Below are positions 57,337 through 64,000 of a stretch of 64,000 nt of DNA, piece by piece (position 1 is the stretch's first letter; each line of letters begins with the position of its first letter). The DNA comes from Trichobilharzia regenti (lineage: Eukaryota > Platyhelminthes > Trematoda > Strigeidida > Schistosomatidae). The stretch lies in assembly GCA_944472135.2 (NCBI GenBank), contig OX235270.1, forward strand, positions 131,793,632 to 131,857,631, written 5' to 3'. Below the pieces are notes generated by a model. The model was not told the DNA's origin and made no database searches. It worked only from the letters and a program-made list of their open reading frames with translations. The translations under genes and the position numbers were made by a program.

Positions 57337-59651
57337 AAACATGTGGAAAAACTTAGCCTAACCTGGCAACTTCATTTAAAACCAAAGGTAAATTCAAACT
57401 GACCACAAGGTGGCAAGCTATCTATAAATAGATTTGGTAGAAGGTTGTCACTCCTTCTGAAAAATATGTGTAGACTTCGGTCAAGCTGCAGTTTGTGCAC
57501 AAACATGCCTACGGCTGAATGGACGTAGGAAACAGGTATCCATGAATCCCAAACGCCTTCCAATTCTTGATGCTAAACAAGTCTTTGTTCAGGGGAAAAA
57601 TAACGTATCGTAGATTGACAGGAATACTCACCCTGAGGGAAATCTGGCATTAGATCCAGTCAGCTGTAGAAACTGTGATGAAAGTTATCAATAACCTGAC
57701 ACCAATGTTTAGTGTGTTTTCGTGTATTTCTGATATTTCATTCAAACTGATACAAAGAAGGAGAATGATTCAGGTGAGCTCCGAATACGATGACTGGGAG
57801 CGAAATCTATTCAAATGCAAGCTGATTAAATGTTATCACAACGACCATGGACAGTGGTATGTGACAAAAACTAAAGACCGAAAATGCATCATTTGCACGT
57901 AATACAAAAGAAATATTTAGGCTCGCTAGGAAAACGGGATTTTAAGAAATCATTGATAATCGTAGGTATGTGTGAAGAATGGCCTGAAGAAGTCCAATTG
58001 GTTTTCAGTCAGGCTGAACTTGCCGAGTATCAATAGCCTGTCTGTATTGGGTGTGAATATCAGTCCGCTAACTATAGCGGAAGTTGTGAAGGCTGTCTGT
58101 AATCTGGAAGAATCCAAAGCGACAGGACTTGGTGTACTGATAGAGGTGTGGCGATGAATTGTTTTCGGAGTTAACTAAGATATTAATGAATGTGTGGGGA
58201 TCAGAGATAGTCCCATTGGACTGCTGCAAATCATTTTTTTGTCCAACTTTATAGGAAGAGAAACAAGTCTTTCAGTAATAATCATAGGAGGATCTACTTG
58301 ATTGACACAGAGTTTGAAATTCTAGGCTCAGTAATTCATAGACTGACTGGTACTCAGGAGAAACAAACCTGTTAAAAGCAATGAAGCTTCAAGCCTGCAT
58401 TGTCTGTTTTGATTGAAATTCACTCTTCAGAAGATTCTGGAACATAGTCATCCCAGTGTCCAATAGTTACTATATTTCTTGACCTGAAGACGGTATTTGA
58501 CTCGGTTTATCGAAGGAGTGTCATGAATGTACACCACACTGGTCAGGGCATTCTACTCAAGCTGAGACAGCCATGTATGAGTTTGACGTGCGCGTCATTA
58601 AAAGCACTTTCAGAAGGCTGCTACATACTCTAACCATCCAGTGACTTGATAGTGAGGATCAGGTAGCCAGACAGAAGGCAAAAGCAGCAAGGTACTGTAG
58701 TGCACCTTGAAGCCAACACTTACAGTACTGTGACGAACAGCAAACCAACCAAGTACCTATTACCCAAAAAGTATGAAGAAGGAAGTGGGGTTTGATTAGA
58801 CTGACCGGAAGTTCAAGTGATATCACAGACTGGGGAGACCTTCAAGTAGAACACTAATGCTAGATGATGGGTGTTTATTCAAGGGTAAAATGGAGGAGAT
58901 CATCTTGACAAAAGCTGGTTTTTGACCTTAAGTAACTCCTGTCAATCTCTTATGCTAGATGCAGTGATGTATTCAGAAATAGTCAGGTTTGAGGTAAGGA
59001 AGAAGAAAAAGTGAGTTGATGAGAAAGTGTCATGCGTGATGAGCCACCATCTTCCTCACCTTGCAGTGTTAGCTGAAGTTGGATTTGGCTAGATTAGAGT
59101 GAATTGTGATCAGACATTAAGGTAGCACCAGTCCACAAATCACTAAATGTTCGTCTGAGCCACGTGTGAACGACGTGTAGGGCTTTGGTCTTAGATTTAT
59201 TGAGAGTCAATATTCTGAGACTCGCCGACATGGTTAATTTTGCTTACAGTGTCAATGATGTATTTAACCCTTGTGATTTTATACTTTCTGAAGATGTTCA
59301 TTACTGTTCAATTAATTTCTCTCCATCTATTGGAGTTTTCTTACATTTCTTTTCTGTAGTTCTGTATGCTTTTATAAAAGGTGGCAAGCTGATTTTCTGA
59401 ATTCTGGTTTAATAATACTGGGATAAAGCTATTAATTAGTATTAAATAAAGAAACGTCACTAAGGATAATGTCATTTCGTTTTCATTTATTGGGAAATAC
59501 GAAAGCGTCTATAATAATAAGTATGGCAACTTGGACTGATTTAATCTTGTGCAAAACTCTACGTTTAATTTCTTCATAGATTTAATGATGAATGTGGCTT
59601 TGATCACCTGTGGAGACTCAGGCGTTGGCTTTTTACCAGGGAAAACTCTTA
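57337..59651 (+). mobile_element. RTE-A remnant, sense, interrupted
   Basis: Heavily decayed sense copy. 57,440-57,590 matches [15 protein letters not shown]...[10 protein letters not shown] of RTE-A; 57,675-57,902 matches the linker (VETVMKVINNLTP, DDWERNLFKCKLIKCYHND); 57,972-58,157 matches LNLPSI...[15 protein letters not shown]; 58,190-58,520 matches RT fingers with stops. At about 58,600-58,960 RTE-B-like C-terminal sequence intervenes. 58,961-59,570 is unclear. 59,576-59,651 encodes DLMMNVALITCGDSGVGFLP, the strand before the active site, which resumes after the composite insertion at 63,280. Confidence 0.7.
59639..59651 (+). repeat. 13-bp target-site duplication, left copy
   Basis: GGGAAAACTCTTA, repeated exactly at 63,267-63,279. 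It borders the composite RTE-B insertion on the side of the element's 3' end. Joining the two flanks across one copy restores a continuous RTE-A reading frame (GFLPGKTLTYLKYPDDAALG). Confidence 0.9.
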
Positions 59652-62359
59652 TTATTGCTCCCTTGGGTTCCTAGTGGAACATAGGGCTTCAACTGCACGT
59701 CTCCACGTGCTTCCGTCTTCTGCTATACTTTTCACCTGCATCCATGTTAGTCCATACTCTTTCAACTCCTCTTCACACGATCTCCTCCATGTCACCCTTG
59801 CACTGACGTCCCACTCGCCGCCTGCTTCCCTTTCGGCCTGGTTCCACTCGAACAATGGCCTGGCACGCGATGTCACCCGGCGGCGGCCTCCTCAGCGAGT
59901 GTCCGATCCATCTCCACTCCATCTCTTGCATATTTGTTGGTTGGCGATTGGTTCTTGCTTTGTTTGTTCCCATAATTCCTTGTTGGTGATTCTTTCCGGC
60001 CATCTGATATTCAGTATTGAGCCAGCGAAGACAGTTGTTTGTTGATGAAGGTCTGCAACAGGTTGTTGGAAATATTCTTTGTGACCCACCTGCCAAGTTT
60101 CTCATCCGTATAGAAGAACTGACTGACTTGACGTTTGTATTGAAAATCCGACTGAATTTTGTTGTTGATGCAGAGTGACGAAGATTTCCAGATTGGTTTC
60201 AGGTTGATGATGAATGTGTTTCTCGCCTTCCCGATTCTCGATTTGACATCCTCGTCCGTCCCAACTGCCTGTAGTTGAGACAATTCTCCTTCCCTAGATA
60301 AGTGAATGAAGTGACCTCTTTCAAATCCCTCCCGTTGATGGTGACTGGCGATGGATGTTGTTGCTGTTGTTGGTTAGTTATTTTCATAACCTCCGTCTTG
60401 TCTATGTTCACCTGGAGTCCTGTCTTTGCTTCTTCTTCAACCAGTTTGTCGGTTTTCGCTTGTAAGTCTTCGATTGTATGTGACATCAAACATAAGTTGC
60501 GTGAGAACATCAGCCTCAGTTTTTGGGTCCTTTTCAACAATTCGGGGGTAATTCTGTGTCGCCCCGCTACCTTTCTGGACTTCAGCAGCCTGATAGCATC
60601 CAGGATTTTGGCTTTCATCGGAGGATTTGTGTCCACTGGCAGTTCTGTGCGTGCTGTTGATGGTGGTGGTATATGTGGGCGAGTTGCAGGTGATGGTCGA
60701 CTCAAGAGTCTTTTGAAGTGATAAGCCCTCTGCTTTATTTGTTTCTCCCCCTTCAGAATTAGGTTCCTTTGAACATCTTTTTTAGGATTCATCATCTACG
60801 TTGATCTATTCCCGGATAGCGAGCAGCCTTGTTATCTGATATAATGTCCTCAGGTCTTTTACCTGCCACCTGCCTTTTCTGCTTCAGTCACCAGCTAGCG
60901 TATCGAGGTTGTCTTTTGTCTAACCTAGCACTCTTCTTCACTTCTTTATTCAGTGCAGTGTACATTGAACTCAGCTTCTCCTTCTGTTGCTCATCTTTGC
61001 ATTGGCTCATCTTCTGTTTCACCATCCTCTCCTCGCTTCTATTGGCTTCCAGATGGGTGTCCGTTTAGAGCCATTCCTTGTCTTGTCTCTCCTTTCTTCC
61101 TAGAAAAACTGTACACATTTCGTTGAATATCGCCTTCAGAGAGTTCCAGTGTTCTTCCACTCGGGTTCCCTCAGTGATGCCACGTAGTGTCTTTACTTCG
61201 CTCTGATCTGTATGTGTAGTGGAGGTATCCCTTGTACTTTTGTCCTTTAGTTTCTGAATGCTGAACTTGAGTTGTGACCTGTCTCTATTCGTTTTGAGGG
61301 ATTTCAGCCTCACCTTGAAGGTGCATTGAAGTAGATGGTGGTCTGAGGCCACATATGATTGCCTTCTCAACTTTGTATCCAGCAGACTAGCTGTCTCTCC
61401 ACTTCCTTGAGCAATGGTGAGATGAAATCTATCTGGTTCGCGATGTGTTCGTCAGGCGAAATCCTTGTTGCTTTGTGTATCCGCGTGCTCGTACACGCTC
61501 CTTCCAATAACCAAATCATTGCAAGCGCAGAAGTCTGAGGACAATACTCTGTCCTCACTCATTTTGCCGAGCCAGAGCCTCTCGACCCCTGATGATTGCT
61601 CTCCCTATATTATCAGCTTCCAGTTTGACGTTATATTACACGTAAGGATTTTGATATCATCATCTGGAATGTTGTCCATTGGTGTTTGTAGTTTTCTGTA
61701 AAAATCCTCCTTCTTTTTTGTTAAGCGTTGTTTGTAGGTGCGTAGCATTGGATATTTGATACCTTCGTTCCTTTGGAGTTGAATCTTACTGTCATGATCC
61801 TGGATAAAATTGGTCCGCACTGCATTAGGGCTTTGGCTGCCACTGGTGACATCATGACAGCCACTCACTGCCTCAGTTTGCTCGTGGTTGTCGTCTGGGT
61901 GACCACATTGGAGTAGATTACTGACTCTCTTGTTGACACTTTTGATAATCGACATCCATTCCATATGCTTTCAAAGATACCCAGCACTTCTAGGCCATAT
62001 CTTCGCATTTCTTTGGCTGCCTGGGAAGCCTTCCCAGTCTCGTACATTGTATAGACATTCCACGTACCCATTCTTATTCTTGCTTTCATCGAGAGAAGAC
62101 TTATCGGCTGACTGGCTTCCCGAAGACTTTCACCAGCCCGCTGTGTCATTTCACCTCTTCGATTCCATCAAAGAATAAGACTGTTATTGAAATTTTCGTG
62201 TTTCTAATATATTTTCTGTGCGTTTAAGTTTCTGTAGCAGTTTAAGATGCTTAGTTGTCTAGGGTTGCTATCCCCACACCCGACCCTCCCTCTTTATTCG
62301 AGCTTGCGACCGGCTTCAAAACTAGCAAGCTAGTTAACTAAGCGAGGTTGCAATAACTT
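59652..62359 (-). mobile_element. RTE-B copy 2, same internal deletion as copy 1
   Basis: Colinear with 54,630-57,336 at a constant offset of 5,024 bp, with the same RT deletion (frame 60,199-60,795) and the same endonuclease frame breaks (61,865-62,149; 61,605-61,964; 61,367-61,558; 61,065-61,370). Only scattered substitutions separate the copies, except for about a dozen clustered in the last ~110 bp at the 3' end (59,704-59,790). Confidence 0.85.
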
Positions 62360-62660
62360 AATAATAATAATAATAATAATCACTTTATTCCACAACAATA
62401 ACAATTTACAGCATGGAATTTTCAGCGTTTCTTTTACATATTGCAATGGTTTAGCTCTGTTTATAATTATATAAATATATAAAATGTTAAAATATTGATA
62501 GTTAATAGGAAAAAATAATAAAAATAAATATAAATAAAAAACCCAACAAAATCATACCATTTCTAGGTCATAGTGAATAATAAATAAATAATATAACAAA
62601 TAACACTTGCATTAATATGCATCATTACATTTTATAGTTTAGTTACTGATTCAAAAGTTG
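62360..62660 (-). mobile_element. CR1-like LINE 3' tail, antisense
   Basis: Begins with (AAT)n and CACTTTATTCCACAAC, the reverse complement of a LINE end like GGAATAAAG-(AAT)n, then TTACAGCATGGAATTTTCAGC, matching ATGCTGAGAATTCCA of the CR1-like elements at 6,900 and 38,760. The rest is AT-rich untranslated sequence. No coding part is included. Confidence 0.7.
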
Positions 62661-62681
62661 GAACATGTGGAAAAACTTAGC

Positions 62682-63262
62682 CCTTGCACTGACGTCCCAC
62701 TCGCCACCTGCTTCCCTTTCGGCCTGGTTCCACTCGAGGGCTTGACGCGCGATGTCACCCAGCGGCGGTCTCCTCAGCGAGTGTCCGATCCATCTCCACT
62801 CCATCTCCTGCATATTTGTTGGTTGGCGATTGGTTCTTGCTTTGTTTGTTCCCATAATTCCTTGTTGGTGATTCTTTCCGGCCATCTGATCTTCAGTATT
62901 GAGCCAGCGAAGACAGTTGTTGGTTGATGAAGGTCTGCAACAGGTTGTTGGAAATATTCTTTGTGACCCACCTGCCAAGTTTCTCATCCGTATAGAAGAA
63001 CTGACTGACTTGACGTTTGTATTGAAAATCCGACTGAATTTTGTTGTTGATGCAGAGTGACGAAGATTTCCAGATTGGTTTCAGGTTGATGATGAATGTG
63101 TTTCTCGCCTTCCCGATTCTCGATTTGACATCCTCGTCCGTCCCAACTGCCTGTAGTTGAGACAATTCTCCTTCCCTAGATAAGTGAATGAAGTGACCTC
63201 TTTCAAATCCCTCCGTTGATGGTTACTGGCGATGGATTTTACTGCTGTTGTTGTTGTTGTTT
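62682..63262 (-). mobile_element. RTE-B copy 3, fragment
   Basis: Antisense C-terminal portion (frames 62,643-62,987 and 62,893-63,165), matching 54,775-55,345 of copy 1 and 59,800-60,370 of copy 2 but with more substitutions and a small deletion near 62,740. It lacks the last ~150 bp of the element and everything upstream of the RT thumb. Confidence 0.8.
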
Positions 63263-63266
63263 GGTT

Positions 63267-63279
63267 GGGAAAACTCTTA
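63267..63279 (+). repeat. 13-bp target-site duplication, right copy
   Basis: GGGAAAACTCTTA, identical to 59,639-59,651, at the 5' side of the antisense composite. Confidence 0.9.
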
Positions 63280-63620
63280 CTTATCTGAAATATCCGGATG
63301 ATGCAGCTCTCGGAAATGAGGACTCTGAAAATATGAAGAGTTTTCTAAAGACACTGAGGCGAAATCTCATTTGATTTGACATGTGATTCGTCTCTATGAA
63401 ATGTAGGATGATGCTGTGTTAATATCACCACTCAGTGCCGACTAATAATAGTCTGCAATGTGTGTCAGCTGAAAGATGGGGAGTGAAGTGATTGAGTGTG
63501 TTGACCACACCACGTGTTTTGGAAGTTGCATTAACCGTAATGGATTGATTTCTAACGAAATCGCAGCACACTTACAAAAGGCTCATATGTCATTTGCCAT
63601 CTTCACTTATTTATAATGTA
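63280..63620 (+). pseudogene. RTE-A RT palm fragment, sense
   Basis: Continuation of the remnant at 57,337-59,651: YLKYPDDAALGNEDSENMKS has PDD where YADD's ADD is expected, then LKTLRRNL, RWGSEVIECVDHTTCFGS and NRNGLISNEIAAHLQKAHM, parallel to [16 protein letters not shown] and [14 protein letters not shown] of the intact ORF. Several stops. 63,621-64,000 shows nothing recognisable. Confidence 0.8.
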
Positions 63621-64000
63621 GATGTAATATCTGACTACTGATAGAATGAGATGTGTCCTTTGTAGTGCTTCTTTCTTTCATTCTCTATGAACAGGCAAGT
63701 TTTCCTTAATCATAGGTATTCACATAATATCTGCCATTTTAAGTGTCATAACATGGTGAGGTAGCGACGTGGAAGACAAAACAAGCGATGAAGTATGAAA
63801 GCTATTTTGACACACCTATGTTCTCTGAGCTGGGTTGTTTACATGCGCAACTGCACAGCTATTTCAAAATCATCCACATTCGTTTCAAATATTCCCCATT
63901 ATATCTACAGAAGCTATACCGACTCTGATGCCAGACAGATATGTTACAATTAATAGTCCATCGTCTTACTGTTTACATCCAAAAATAACAAAGCTACATC

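Larger units (their letters stand above)
59652..63266 (-). mobile_element. Composite RTE-B insertion (3.6 kb)
   Basis: One inserted unit flanked by a 13-bp duplication, in antisense. It consists of RTE-B copy 2 (59,652-62,359), a CR1-type 3' tail (62,360-62,660), a 21-bp piece also found beside RTE-B copy 1 (62,661-62,681 = 57,337-57,358), and a third RTE-B fragment (62,682-63,262). The shared flanking duplication implies that all parts arrived together, or that later events occurred strictly inside. Confidence 0.8.

Noticed and set aside
57675..57902. Orphan 75-codon ORF
   Set aside because: Its sequence aligns with the RTE-A linker region (DDWERNLFKCKLIKCYHND), so it is part of a decayed LINE.

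Overview
The window looks like a gene-poor, repeat-rich stretch of a blood-fluke genome (Schistosoma or a close relative). The evidence is AT-rich DNA, CR1-like and RTE-like LINE reverse transcriptases of the kinds described from schistosomes (SR1/SR2-type), a Ty3/gypsy element of CsRn1/Boudicca type, a BEL/Pao element, a Penelope-like fragment, tRNA-derived SINEs with hammerhead-ribozyme-like cores (as in the Smα family), and one host gene with very short 5' introns and long 3' introns. The genus is inferred from family resemblance; no database search was run.

The only host gene I can support runs on the + strand from 28,216 to 52,663. Thirteen exons join in phase into an open frame of 681 codons whose product resembles NOM1/Sgd1, a nucleolar MIF4G/MA3 protein of 18S rRNA processing. 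Its long introns hold a histone H2B retropseudogene, RTE fragments, SINEs, an antisense LTR, a Penelope-like fragment and an antisense RTE copy with an intact 848-codon frame.

Layout. 1-2,350: CR1-like LINE. 3,270-8,000: an antisense CR1-like LINE broken by BEL-type LTRs; one solo LTR (5-bp duplication CAGTC) is itself split by a younger CR1-like insertion. 8,180-9,803: antisense RTE pieces. 9,804-21,152: a composite gypsy element with nearly identical LTRs but a rearranged interior (gag-protease, a CR1 fragment, a BEL/Pao remnant carrying a SINE, a fused RT-gag piece, then decayed gag-protease-RT-RNase H-integrase), itself inserted in an RTE endonuclease. 21,490-23,840: nothing recognised. 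23,840-27,200: antisense RTE family A split by a SINE. 28,200-52,750: the host gene with its insertions. 52,990-54,520: AT microsatellite and unassigned DNA. 54,525-63,620: RTE nest in which a 3.6-kb composite of RTE family B has entered a sense RTE-A remnant with a 13-bp target duplication.

I use my own labels: RTE-A is the family of the 848-codon ORF (endonuclease opening like GAFNARKLCQIGQ). RTE-B is the family whose endonuclease begins like MGTWNVYTMYETGK and whose 3' end reads [14 protein letters not shown] has a tRNA head, an RTE-type 5' UTR body and an RTE-B tail. SINE-B has the same type of head with a CR1-type tail. I found no CRISPR array, rRNA gene or convincing functional tRNA gene. 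The most unusual content is chimeric mobile elements, not a new cellular pathway.
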